From: Marseilla massiliensis
GTDB lineage: Bacteria; Bacteroidota; Bacteroidia; Bacteroidales; Bacteroidaceae
Direction of reading: 5' to 3'
NCBI RefSeq assembly: GCF_016899955.1
Contig: NZ_JACJJL010000008.1
Location: 62,001-126,000, forward strand
DNA length: 64,000 nt
The position numbers and the translations under genes were made by a program. This document shows positions 26,113 to 33,517 of this stretch, in pieces. Every line of letters starts with the position of its first letter. The first letter of the stretch is position 1. The notes beneath the pieces are model-generated. The model made no database searches, was not told the DNA's origin, and saw only the letters and a list, made by a program, of their open reading frames with translations.

Positions 26113-26284
26113 CGCTTCACTTGATAAGTCCCTTCAAAGAAGGTAACTCGGAGGGCGAATACCTCCACGTTCAAGCCTCCGGTTTTCGGGACACAAAATT
26201 CCCTGCGGTAATTTTCCGCCCGAAAAAACGCTCCGGTATTGCCGTCCGAGTTGGGGAAAGTACCGGGACTTAGCAAGCGAAGCG
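26113..26284. other. Nested palindromic element (oriT-like or structured RNA)
   Basis: A chain of nested stems: CGCTTC (26113-26118)/GAAGCG (26279-26284), CTTG/CAAG, AAGTCCC (26126-26132)/GGGACTT (26265-26271), AACTCGGA (26145-26152)/TCCGAGTT (26245-26252), and inner GTTTTCGGG/CCCGAAAAAAC. It also has GGAGG/CCTCC (26150-26166) in a context like that of the mob-side hairpin region, and CTCCGGTATT like the leader repeats. It contains no credible gene and lies upstream of the 26744 promoter. Confidence 0.5.
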
Positions 26285-26620
26285 ACCTACGACGCATAGA
26301 TACAGGTCAAAATAAAAAAGAATCCGGCGGGAGAACCATGCTCCTCTATGCCGTCCCAATGGATTACGCCATCCGGTTATTCCCCTAAAAAAATCCGCTT
26401 CCTGTCACAAAAGGACACATCAAGGGGGGGACAAAAGCAGCTCGCTCCCAACTCTGCATAATTACAGTTTTTCCTTTTCTTCCATGCGACTGTGCGTACC
26501 GCCATGCCCTTGTCTGTCCGGCCTGTTCCAGCCTTTTCCCTTTCCTTTTTCGTTCCTTGCTTTTTCCTCCTTTTCCCGCCGTTTTCCCACGCATTTCCGC
26601 TCTGTTTTCTCCAGCCTGCG
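26285..26620. other. Non-coding stretch with no recognised feature
   Basis: About 335 bases between the nested palindrome and the promoter of the 26744 gene. Open frames on the minus strand here are low-complexity Lys/Arg-rich and lack support. A G run at 26424-26430 and a pyrimidine-rich stretch near 26500-26600 are the only notable points. Confidence 0.4.
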
Positions 26621-26703
26621 GTGTAATGTGATGACACAAGATGTAATGTATATCCTAACATATTACAAATCAATTATTTATCAATTTTTCTCCTATATAT
26701 TTG
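26621..26703 (+). promoter_or_regulatory. Promoter and shared upstream motif before the DUF3945 gene
   Basis: The -7 box TATATTTG (26696-26703) fits the Bacteroides TAnnTTTG consensus. Upstream, GTGTAATGTGATGACACAAG (26621-26640) then ATGTAATGT resembles the sequences upstream of traE and of the mob operon. The stretch ACAAATCAAT...TATATATTTGCGG also parallels TAAATCAAT...TATATATTCGTGG of the tra promoter. Confidence 0.65.
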
Positions 26704-26743
26704 CGGTGACAACATGAGTTATCAACACTAAAAATCAAAAATT

Positions 26744-28516
26744 ATGGCTAAGAAAAATGCACGAGAAGAACCCCCGAAACCGCAGGTCACCGAAAACGAG
26801 CAGATGAGTGACATCGTGTTCATCCTCGACAAGATGGAACTGATTCTTGAAGCGGTGTCGCAAATCGGACAGGACGGAAAATTCAACACGGTAGCCGCCG
26901 ACAGGCAGAACCGGAACTCCTTCCTGAAGATTGACCGCTATGCAGATGCCTTCGAGAACTTCATCAAGAACTTCTGGAGCCAGCTGAAAGACCCGACACG
27001 CTTCGGAATCCTCTCCGTCAAGGAAGACAGGCTGGACGATCCTGCCGTACAGCAGGCCATCGAGGACATCGCCGCAGGAAAAAAGACAAAAGTCGTGGAG
27101 GAATTTCTCAAGCAGTACGAGATTGTTCCGCGCAACAAGGAAAACCAAAGTATCAACCAAAAAAATCAAGAAGAAATGGCAAAGAAAAATGAAACCCAGC
27201 AGCAGGCTGCCGCAGCTGACAGCCAGCCGCAGACCCAGTCCCCTCAGTACCGTTACAACGAGTCCATGATCAACTGGGAACAGCTAAAGAATTTCGGAAT
27301 CTCCCGTGAATACCTCCAGGAACGCGGACTGCTCGAACAGATGCTCAAAGGATACAAGACCAACCAGGTAGTACCCATCAGCATGAACTTCGGCTCGGCC
27401 GTACTGAGGACTGACGCACGTCTGTCATTCCAGCAGTCCATGGCGGGCGAAGTGGTGCTCGGCATCCATGGTATCCGACAGAAACCCGACCTTGACCGAC
27501 CGTATTTCGGACACATCTTCTCCGACGAGGACAAGAAGAACCTGCTCGAAACGGGCAACATGGGACGTGTCGTGGAACTGAAAGGACGCAACGGGGAATA
27601 TATCCCTTCTTTCATCAGTATTGACAAGCTGACCAACGAGGTGGTCGCCATGAAAGCGGAGAATGCCTTCATCCCAAGGGAAATCAAGGGCGTGGAACTG
27701 ACAGAGCAGGAGCAGAATGACCTGCGTGAAGGCAAGAAGGTCTATGTAGAGGGCATGATTGCCAAGTCCGGCAACGAGTTCAACGCCTTCATTCAGGTAA
27801 ATGCCGAACGCAGGGGTGTCGAGTTCATTTTCGAGAACGACAAGCTCTTCAACCGCCAGACACTCGGGGGTGTGGAACTGACACAGAAACAGATTGAAGA
27901 CCTGAACGCCGGAAAAGCCATCTTCGTGGAGGGAATGCAGCGCAAGGACGGCGAGGTGTTCTCCTCTTACGTGAAGCTGGACGAGGCGACAGGCCGCCCG
28001 TCATACACCCGCTACAACCCGGACTCTCCGGAAGGCGCACGCGAAATCTATATCCCCAACGAAATCAACGGAGTGAAAATATCGCTGGAGGAACAGCAGC
28101 AGCTCCGTGACGGCAAGGTGATTTTCCTCAATGACATGGTGAACCGCAAGGGAGAGGAATTCTCCTCCTTCATCAAGGCCGATTTGGAAACGGGACGCCT
28201 GAGCTACTCCCGTACGCCGGACGGTTTCGAACAGCGCGAGGATTTCAAGATTCCAACCAAGGTATGGGACGTGGAACTGACCAGACAGCAGCGTGCGGAC
28301 CTGCAGAGCGGAAAGGCCGTGCTGGTGGAAGGCATCAAGGGATATGACGGGAAGACCATCTCGCAGTACGTCAAGGCGAACTTCAACCAGGGGCGTCTGG
28401 ACTTCTACAACGAGAATCCCGACCGTAAACGTGACGCGTCACAGCGAAACGTGGTGGCCAACAGCCAGCGACAGGAACAGGGCAACCGCAAGTCAAAAGG
28501 TGCGAGCATTGCCTGA
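26744..28516 (+). CDS. DUF4099/DUF3945 multi-repeat protein (590 aa)
   Basis: The N-terminal part (MSDIVFILDKMELILEAVSQ) is followed at about residues 167-245 by a DUF4099-like domain (INWEQLKNFGISREYLQERG...VVLGIHGIRQKPDLDRPYFG). Then come four tandem ~58-residue DUF3945-type repeats, each with the pattern I/V-x-G/D-V-x-[IL]-[ST]-x2-[QE], DL-x-x-GK, [FVL]-VEG/LND-M and a late SS-[FY]-[IV]-K. Such proteins are common on Bacteroides mobile elements next to topoisomerase III; their function is unknown. Cytoplasmic. It heads the operon with a DUF4099-like gene, topB and the PRTRC genes. Confidence 0.82.
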   Translation: MAKKNAREEPPKPQVTENEQMSDIVFILDKMELILEAVSQIGQDGKFNTVAADRQNRNSFLKIDRYADAFENFIKNFWSQLKDPTRFGILSVKEDRLDDPAVQQAIEDIAAGKKTKVVEEFLKQYEIVPRNKENQSINQKNQEEMAKKNETQQQAAAADSQPQTQSPQYRYNESMINWEQLKNFGISREYLQERGLLEQMLKGYKTNQVVPISMNFGSAVLRTDARLSFQQSMAGEVVLGIHGIRQKPDLDRPYFGHIFSDEDKKNLLETGNMGRVVELKGRNGEYIPSFISIDKLTNEVVAMKAENAFIPREIKGVELTEQEQNDLREGKKVYVEGMIAKSGNEFNAFIQVNAERRGVEFIFENDKLFNRQTLGGVELTQKQIEDLNAGKAIFVEGMQRKDGEVFSSYVKLDEATGRPSYTRYNPDSPEGAREIYIPNEINGVKISLEEQQQLRDGKVIFLNDMVNRKGEEFSSFIKADLETGRLSYSRTPDGFEQREDFKIPTKVWDVELTRQQRADLQSGKAVLVEGIKGYDGKTISQYVKANFNQGRLDFYNENPDRKRDASQRNVVANSQRQEQGNRKSKGASIA

Positions 28517-28561
28517 CTATAGGTAACGGAAAATGAATGTTAAATAAAAAAAGAAAGAAAT

Positions 28562-28825
28562 ATGAAAAAGGAAAACGGAAACGACATGCCTTTCAAGGCT
28601 GATGAAGTGAACTGGGACGAACTCTCCGGTATCGGTATCATGAAGGACGAGCTGGAACTCTCCGGCGAAATGGACACCCTCCTCAGGGGAGAGAAAACAA
28701 AAGTGATGTCCCTGAGCCTCGTGCTCCTCGGCGTGGACGTGGTGATGGACGCCACGCTCCAGCTGGTCCGTAAGGGCGAGGCCCCGCTGCTGGAAATCCA
28801 GGGCGTAACGCCGCTGGGCAGATAG
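28562..28825 (+). CDS. DUF4099-like small protein (87 aa)
   Basis: An 87-residue protein whose core (VNWDELSGIGIMKDELELSG, MSLSLVLLGVDVVMDATLQL) repeats the pattern of the DUF4099-like domain of the preceding protein (INWEQLKNFGISREYLQERG). It therefore looks like a stand-alone copy of that domain. It lies 45 bases after the 590-aa gene. Function unknown. Confidence 0.75.
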   Translation: MKKENGNDMPFKADEVNWDELSGIGIMKDELELSGEMDTLLRGEKTKVMSLSLVLLGVDVVMDATLQLVRKGEAPLLEIQGVTPLGR

Positions 28826-28861
28826 CCTGAGAGCAATTATCAAGTAAACTGATGTCTTACC

Positions 28862-28910
28862 GCCGTTTCCTGTCTTCCGCACGGAAAACGGGAAACGGCT
28901 TAATTTTTAT
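28862..28910 (+). terminator. Hairpin with T-rich tail just before topB
   Basis: GCCGTTTCC (28862-28870) pairs with GGAAACGGC (28891-28899), with an inner TTCCG-CAC-GGAA, followed by TTAATTTTTAT. It may end or attenuate transcription between the DUF4099-like gene and topB, whose start lies 20 bases downstream of the stem. Confidence 0.55.
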
Positions 28911-28919
28911 CCTAACAAT

Positions 28920-31019
28920 ATGATAGCAATCATCGCAGAAAAGCCGAGTGTAGGCATGGACATAGCCCGTGTAGTCGGGGCTGATACAAGAAATGACGGC
29001 TACTGTTCCGGCAACGGATATATGGTAACCTGGGCACTGGGACACCTCGTGTCGCTGGCCATGCCGGACACTTACGGTTACACGAAAACAGCAGCGGAGG
29101 ACCTGCCGATGCTGCCGGACACGTTCCGCCTGGTCTCCCGACAGGTGCGCACGGACAGGGGAATGGTCACGGACATCGCCGCCTCGAAACAGCTGAAAGT
29201 CATAGAAAGCGTGTTCAAGCGCTGTGACAGCATCATCGTGGCTACCGATGCCGGTCGCGAAGGGGAACTTATCTTCCGCTGGATATACGACTTTCTGGGC
29301 TGCACGAAACCGTTCAGACGCCTGTGGATCTCCTCGCTGACCGACGAGGCCATACGGAAAGGGCTGGAGGAACTGAAGGACGGCTCGGAATACGACAGCC
29401 TGTATGCCGCCGCCGACAGCCGCGCGAAGGCGGACTGGCTGGTGGGCATGAACGCCAGCCGTGCCCTGGCCATCGTCTCCGGCTCTTCCAACAACTCGAT
29501 CGGACGGGTGCAGACTCCGACGCTCGCCATGATATGCCGCCGCTACAGGGAGAACCGCAGTTTCGTATCCACACCATACTGGCAGCTGCATGTCACCCTC
29601 AATGGCGGCACGTCACACCGCCGCTTCTTCCATCCCGCGACCTTTGACGACAGGCAGAAGGCGGAAGCCGCCTACCGCAGTCTCTCTCCCGATTCTTCGG
29701 CGACGGTCACGAAAGTGGAGCGCAGGAAAACCCTGCAACAGCCGCCGCTGCTCTACGACCTGACGGCACTCCAGAAGGACTGCAACGTGCACCTCGACCT
29801 GCCCGCGGCAAAGACGCTGGACATCGCCCAGTCGCTCTACGAGAAGAAGCTCATTTCCTACCCGAGAACGGGAAGCCGGTATATCCCGCACGACGTGATG
29901 GCCTGTGTGCCCGGTCTGCTGGAAAGGATAATGGCCATGCCCGGATTCGCCACAAGTGCCGGAATCCTTGACTTTGCGCGTCTCAACACCCGCAGCGTGG
30001 ACGACAGGAAAGTGACGGACCACCATGCCCTCATCACGACCGGCATCGCACCCGAAGGGCTTTCCGAGGCGGAGGAGGCCGTCTATACGCTGATAGCCGG
30101 ACGTATGCTGGAGGCGTTCGCACCCTGCTGCGAGAAGGAAATGCAGCTCATGGAGTGCCGTCTGGAGGGGATGGACTTCCGCTCGAAGGGTTCTACCGTG
30201 GTCAGCCCGGGATGGCGCGGCATCTTTGGGCGGAAAGAGGACCGGGAGGATGACGAGCCGGAAACCGACGAGGGTACGGCCGTGTTTGCCGAAGGGGACA
30301 CGGTTCCGGTTTCAGGATTCGGACTGGCCCAAAAGAATACCGTGCCCAGACCGCTCTATACCGAAGCCACGCTGCTGGCAGCAATGGAGACCTGCGGCAG
30401 GGAGATAGCCGACGAACAGGCACGCGAGGCCGTGAAGGAGCTGGGCATCGGCACGCCCGCCACAAGAGCCGCCATCATCACCACACTGTTCAAACGTGAC
30501 TATATCGCCCGCTCCGGCAAGAGCATCGTCCCCACGGAAAAGGGACTCCATATCTACGAGGCGGTGAAGGACATGCTCGTGGCGGATGTTTCCCTGACAG
30601 GAAGCTGGGAGAAGACCCTGCTCCAGATAGAGCGGCACACGCTCAGCCCGGACACGTTCATGGTATCCATCACGGACTACACCCGCAAGGCTACCCGTGA
30701 AATCCTGAACCTCAGCCTTCCGGCGGCAGCCGCCCGCACGTTCACCTGCCCCAAATGCAAGACCGGACACATCATCGTCAGGGAAAAGAGTGCCCGCTGT
30801 GACAATAAAGGGTGCGGACTGACCGTGTACCGCAGGTTCCTGAACAAGGAACTGACGGACCAGCATCTGGAACAGCTTTTCTCCTCCGGTTCCACACGGC
30901 TCATCAAGGGATTCAAGGGAAAGAAGGGCGTGGCTTTCGACGCTTCGGTCACTTTCGACGCCGGGTTCACCCTGACACTCTCGTTCCCCAAAAACGGGAA
31001 CGGCAGGAAAAGGAAATGA
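28920..31019 (+). CDS. topB: DNA topoisomerase III (type IA)
   Basis: A 699-residue type IA topoisomerase. The N-terminal Toprim domain begins IAIIAEKPSVG and has ATDAGREGELIFRW at about residue 110. The catalytic tyrosine lies in KLISYPRTGSRYI at about residue 314. A C-terminal zinc-ribbon-like part (CPKCKTGHIIV..., CDNKGCGLTVYR) is present. It relaxes or decatenates single-stranded or transferred DNA; such genes are common on Bacteroides conjugative elements and may help replication or resolution of the element. A terminator-like hairpin precedes it and leader copy D follows. Confidence 0.95.
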   Translation: MIAIIAEKPSVGMDIARVVGADTRNDGYCSGNGYMVTWALGHLVSLAMPDTYGYTKTAAEDLPMLPDTFRLVSRQVRTDRGMVTDIAASKQLKVIESVFKRCDSIIVATDAGREGELIFRWIYDFLGCTKPFRRLWISSLTDEAIRKGLEELKDGSEYDSLYAAADSRAKADWLVGMNASRALAIVSGSSNNSIGRVQTPTLAMICRRYRENRSFVSTPYWQLHVTLNGGTSHRRFFHPATFDDRQKAEAAYRSLSPDSSATVTKVERRKTLQQPPLLYDLTALQKDCNVHLDLPAAKTLDIAQSLYEKKLISYPRTGSRYIPHDVMACVPGLLERIMAMPGFATSAGILDFARLNTRSVDDRKVTDHHALITTGIAPEGLSEAEEAVYTLIAGRMLEAFAPCCEKEMQLMECRLEGMDFRSKGSTVVSPGWRGIFGRKEDREDDEPETDEGTAVFAEGDTVPVSGFGLAQKNTVPRPLYTEATLLAAMETCGREIADEQAREAVKELGIGTPATRAAIITTLFKRDYIARSGKSIVPTEKGLHIYEAVKDMLVADVSLTGSWEKTLLQIERHTLSPDTFMVSITDYTRKATREILNLSLPAAAARTFTCPKCKTGHIIVREKSARCDNKGCGLTVYRRFLNKELTDQHLEQLFSSGSTRLIKGFKGKKGVAFDASVTFDAGFTLTLSFPKNGNGRKRK

Positions 31020-31041
31020 TGAAGCCATCCCGATTCGAGGG

Positions 31042-31197
31042 GCAAAGGTCGCAGCCCGCCCGTTTCCACCGGCAAGGTCTGGCCTTACGGTTTCTGGGAA
31101 AAATCATCCTCGCCCGAGGCTCCGGTATTTTCCCCGAAAACCTTGCCTGTGGAGGCGGACTGCAAGAAAGCCCCTGAAACCGGGAATGGCATTCCCG
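31042..31197 (+). repeat. Structured leader repeat, copy D
   Basis: GGCAAGGT (31071-31078) pairs with ACCTTGCC (31140-31147); TCCAC with GTGGA; GCAG and GCC of the outer stem with GGC and CTGC; GGGAAAAAT with ATTTTCCCC; 3' hairpin CGGGAAT-GGC-ATTCCCG (31181-31197). The conserved AATCATCCTCGC and GGCTCCGGTATTTT are present. It lies between topB and a small membrane-protein gene that starts 8 bases after the 3' hairpin. Confidence 0.75.
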
Positions 31198-31205
31198 CCA
31201 AACAC

Positions 31206-31451
31206 ATGAAGATTATGAAAGCAAAAGAACGTATCAGAAAGATAGCGGACAGCAGATGGACAAGGACACTCGCGCTGGCCGTAACAGCAGCCATCATATT
31301 CAGCTGGCTCTATTCCCACGGCATATCGCCCGTATGGACCGCCGTGGCCATCATCTGTTTCAGGGGATTCTTCAGGTTCCTCTACCGTATAGCCTGTTTT
31401 CTCGTGGCACTGGCCATCATTCTGTGCATCCTGAGTTTTCTGGTCTTCTGA
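31206..31451 (+). CDS. Small membrane protein (81 aa)
   Basis: MKIMKAKERIRKIADSRWTR gives a basic N terminus, followed by two membrane helices (LALAVTAAIIFSWLYSHGI and FFRFLYRIACFLVALAIILC with a Val/Leu/Phe tail). The ATG at 31206 follows the 3' hairpin of leader copy D; the open frame extends upstream through the leader but that part is not plausible protein. I do not recognise the family; a regulatory or toxin-like membrane peptide is possible but unsupported. Confidence 0.6.
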   Translation: MKIMKAKERIRKIADSRWTRTLALAVTAAIIFSWLYSHGISPVWTAVAIICFRGFFRFLYRIACFLVALAIILCILSFLVF

Positions 31452-31469
31452 AATCTGACGATATGGAAC

Positions 31470-31577
31470 ATGCACGGAATTTATCATTGCAGCATAAGGG
31501 AGCTGTCCGGGAGCGGGCGGCTCTTTCTGTATCCGTCACAGCCGGAAATGACACGGGAAGAAAAGGGAATGGACTAA
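31470..31577 (+). CDS. Possible 35-residue peptide
   Basis: An ATG at 31470 opens a 35-codon frame (MHGIYHCSIRELSGSGRLFL..., ending MTREEKGMD) that stops just before leader copy E. It is too short for certainty, has balanced composition, and lies 18 bases after the membrane-protein gene. It may be a real small protein or chance. Confidence 0.3.
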   Translation: MHGIYHCSIRELSGSGRLFLYPSQPEMTREEKGMD

Positions 31578-31600
31578 AAACACAGACATTGGCAAACCGA

Positions 31601-31770
31601 GAACTACAGGGCAAAGTTGGCAAACGCTTCTTGTCGGACGGCAAGGTCAGGCCGCAAGCGGTTTCGGAAAAAATCATCCTCGCTGCGCTCCGGTATTTTT
31701 CCCGAAAACCCTGCCTTTCCGGAAGCATTTGCCGTTGGGCCCTTGTAGTTCAACGGGCTGCCAAAGCCCG
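31601..31770 (+). repeat. Structured leader repeat, copy E
   Basis: The outer stem GAACTAC (31601-31607)/GTAGTTC (31745-31751) encloses GGCAAA...GCTTC with GAAGC...TTTGCC, and CGGAAAAAAT with ATTTTTCCCG. The 3' hairpin is CGGGCT-GCCAA-AGCCCG (31754-31770). The conserved AATCATCCTCGCTGCGCTCCGG core is present. The outer stem is longer than in other copies. The gene at 31798 follows after 27 bases. Confidence 0.75.
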
Positions 31771-31797
31771 GGTATTCACAGTTAAAAATTAAAGAAT

Positions 31798-32013
31798 ATG
31801 CAACAAGCGATCATCACAAGACAGTCACCAGCCTCGATAGGGATGCCCGTGACAAGAAGACCGAAAGTACACGTCCCGCAACCGGCAATCAAGCTGCCAC
31901 CGAGAGGGACCACCGGTCCGGTTCACATCTCAAAGCTGCTGAACCCCGTTCTGGAAATATGCAGGCATCCTGACAGGGACAGGCTGCTGGCAGAATTTTT
32001 CAGCGAATATTGA
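31798..32013 (+). CDS. Small hypothetical protein (71 aa)
   Basis: A basic, Pro-rich 71-residue protein (RRPKVHVPQPAIKLPPRGTT) ending in a helical acidic segment (RDRLLAEFFSEY). No domain recognised. It lies between leader copy E and the PRTRC genes and may be part of the same transcript as the PRTRC cassette. Confidence 0.55.
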   Translation: MQQAIITRQSPASIGMPVTRRPKVHVPQPAIKLPPRGTTGPVHISKLLNPVLEICRHPDRDRLLAEFFSEY

Positions 32014-32048
32014 AATTTATCGTCTAATCATTTAATTTTTTTTCAATT

Positions 32049-33119
32049 ATGTTTTTCACAGCAATCCACCAGATGATGACGGAAAGCGTGGATCTCACGA
32101 TCGTCATCCGCAAGACAAACGGACAACTGACCGTTTCCACATTACCCAAGTCGAACGGACTCAAGGACGAGGCCCAGAACCACATCGTGCCGCTGACTGT
32201 CACGGGAACGCCGCAGGAACTCGACACGGGATTCCTGCAGGCAGTCACAAGACCGATACAGAAAGCCTGCGGGCTGATCTCAAACATGGCACAGTTCGAG
32301 GCTCAGGCGGACAAGGCCGCCGCCAGCAGCAAGGCCGCCAAGGAAGCGAAATCCAAGGAAACGAAGGAAGAACGCGAGAAACGGGAAAAGTACGAGAAAC
32401 TGATGAAGAAGGCGGAAGAACTGACAGCCGCCAAGAATCACAGGGAGGTCATCAATGTGCTCGGACAGGCGAAAGCGTATGCAACAGCCGCCCAGCTGAA
32501 GGAAATAGAGGAGAAGATAAAGGCGGCAACTTCCGAAATGAACAAGGGCAGCCTTTTCGACCTGATGGAGCAGGAAGCACAGCCGGAACAGACGGCATAT
32601 GCACAGACACCGCAGGCACAACATCCGCAACAGACTGTACCGCCACAGCCTGTATATACACAGTCTCCGCAGCCTCCTATGCCGGGACAGGGACAGACAG
32701 TGGCGCAAAGACCGCCGCAGCCTGTACCGCCGCAACCGGCATACACACAGCCACAGATGCCGGGACAGGCACAGCCCGCACCGCAGAGACCGCAACAGGC
32801 ATACACGCAGCATCCGCAGCAACCGGGAATATGGCCGCCGCAACAACAGCCGCCACAGCCGCAGGCAAGACCGCAGATACAGCCGCACGCGCAATACGTG
32901 CAGCGGACAGGCGGACAGCAGCCTCCCCAACCTCAATACCCGCCGCAGCCTGAAATGCAGGACTGGCAGGAAGAGAGGCTCATGCAAGAGGACGAACAGC
33001 AGCAACCGTACCTCTCCGACCAGGAGTACCCCGCATACAGTGAGAAGGACTATGAGGAATACGTTGATTTCCCACAGTCCATGCTGGAACCCAAGTATTC
33101 ATCTTATCAGACAGTTTAA
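32049..33119 (+). CDS. PRTRC system protein E
   Basis: A 356-residue protein. The N terminus (MFFTAIHQMMTESVDLTIVI..., LPKSNGLKDEAQNHIVPLTV) matches PRTRC protein E; residues about 80-180 form a charged helical/coiled-coil part. From about 185 to 300 there is a disordered Pro/Gln/Tyr-rich tract with repeats such as PPQPVYTQ and PPQPAYTQPQ. PRTRC (ParB-related, ThiF-related cassette) genes occur on plasmids and conjugative elements; their role is unknown. It starts the E-C-F-B-ThiF set. Confidence 0.82.
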   Translation: MFFTAIHQMMTESVDLTIVIRKTNGQLTVSTLPKSNGLKDEAQNHIVPLTVTGTPQELDTGFLQAVTRPIQKACGLISNMAQFEAQADKAAASSKAAKEAKSKETKEEREKREKYEKLMKKAEELTAAKNHREVINVLGQAKAYATAAQLKEIEEKIKAATSEMNKGSLFDLMEQEAQPEQTAYAQTPQAQHPQQTVPPQPVYTQSPQPPMPGQGQTVAQRPPQPVPPQPAYTQPQMPGQAQPAPQRPQQAYTQHPQQPGIWPPQQQPPQPQARPQIQPHAQYVQRTGGQQPPQPQYPPQPEMQDWQEERLMQEDEQQQPYLSDQEYPAYSEKDYEEYVDFPQSMLEPKYSSYQTV

Positions 33120-33122
33120 GCC

Positions 33123-33344
33123 ATGGCACTCGAAATTAAAGGAATGATACGTTCATTCAGATTCAAGAAAGGAACGGAGTATATAACCCTTCAGGACCCG
33201 GATCCGAACATCTCGCCGGACATGGTCATGGGCTACTATTCGAACATGTACCCGGAACTGACGACGGCCACCGTACACGGTCCGGTCATCAGGGAGGACA
33301 TGGCGGAATATGAGTTCAAGACAACCATCGGAACGAAAGGATAA
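33123..33344 (+). CDS. PRTRC system protein C (ubiquitin-like)
   Basis: A 73-residue protein starting MALEIKGMIRSFRFKKGTEY. PRTRC protein C is predicted to have a ubiquitin-like beta-grasp fold, and the beta-alpha-beta pattern here (LEIKGMIRSFRF, ISPDMVMGYYSNMYPEL, TTATVHGPVI) fits. It ends TTIGTKG, so a C-terminal Gly is present, as in proteins adenylated by E1-like enzymes; an E1-like ThiF protein is encoded four genes on. It lies 3 bases after protein E. Confidence 0.82.
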   Translation: MALEIKGMIRSFRFKKGTEYITLQDPDPNISPDMVMGYYSNMYPELTTATVHGPVIREDMAEYEFKTTIGTKG

Positions 33345-33349
33345 AGGAT

Positions 33350-33517
33350 ATGGCAAAGGACAACAGAAAAAAGAAGGAATCATGCAGACTATTGAGCGAA
33401 TCCCAAATGGAACAGCTTGCAAGGTACATCATACAAGGAACCGGACAAGCCTACCGTTACGGAACAGAAAAGAGAAAAAGGATTGCGGCGCCCAGCGGTG
33501 CCGTAATCATTTTTTAA
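33350..33517 (+). CDS. 55-codon frame upstream of, and possibly frameshift-fused to, PRTRC F
   Basis: An ATG at 33350, 5 bases after protein C, opens a 55-residue frame (MAKDNRKKKESCRLLSESQM, then EQLARYIIQGTGQAYRYGTE) ending in a T6 run and TAA at 33515-33517. It reads as real protein, whereas the alternative frame over the same bases is Arg/Lys-rich and implausible. The PRTRC F frame becomes protein-like exactly at the T6 run and has no ATG/GTG/TTG there. The piece may be the true N terminus of protein F joined by a -1 slip, or a separate small gene. Confidence 0.55.
   Translation: MAKDNRKKKESCRLLSESQMEQLARYIIQGTGQAYRYGTEKRKRIAAPSGAVIIF

Noticed and set aside
26377-26673. Minus-strand frames with Lys/Gly-rich product
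   Set aside because: Low-complexity translation, no promoter, and overlap with the promoter of the 26744 gene.
32280-33005. Leu/Arg/Cys-rich minus-strand frames opposite PRTRC E
   Set aside because: They are produced by the Pro/Gln-coding repeats of PRTRC E read on the other strand.
33310-33510. N-terminal extension of PRTRC F starting at 33310
   Set aside because: It overlaps protein C, is Arg/Lys-rich and shadows the plausible 55-codon frame; the real N terminus is probably elsewhere.
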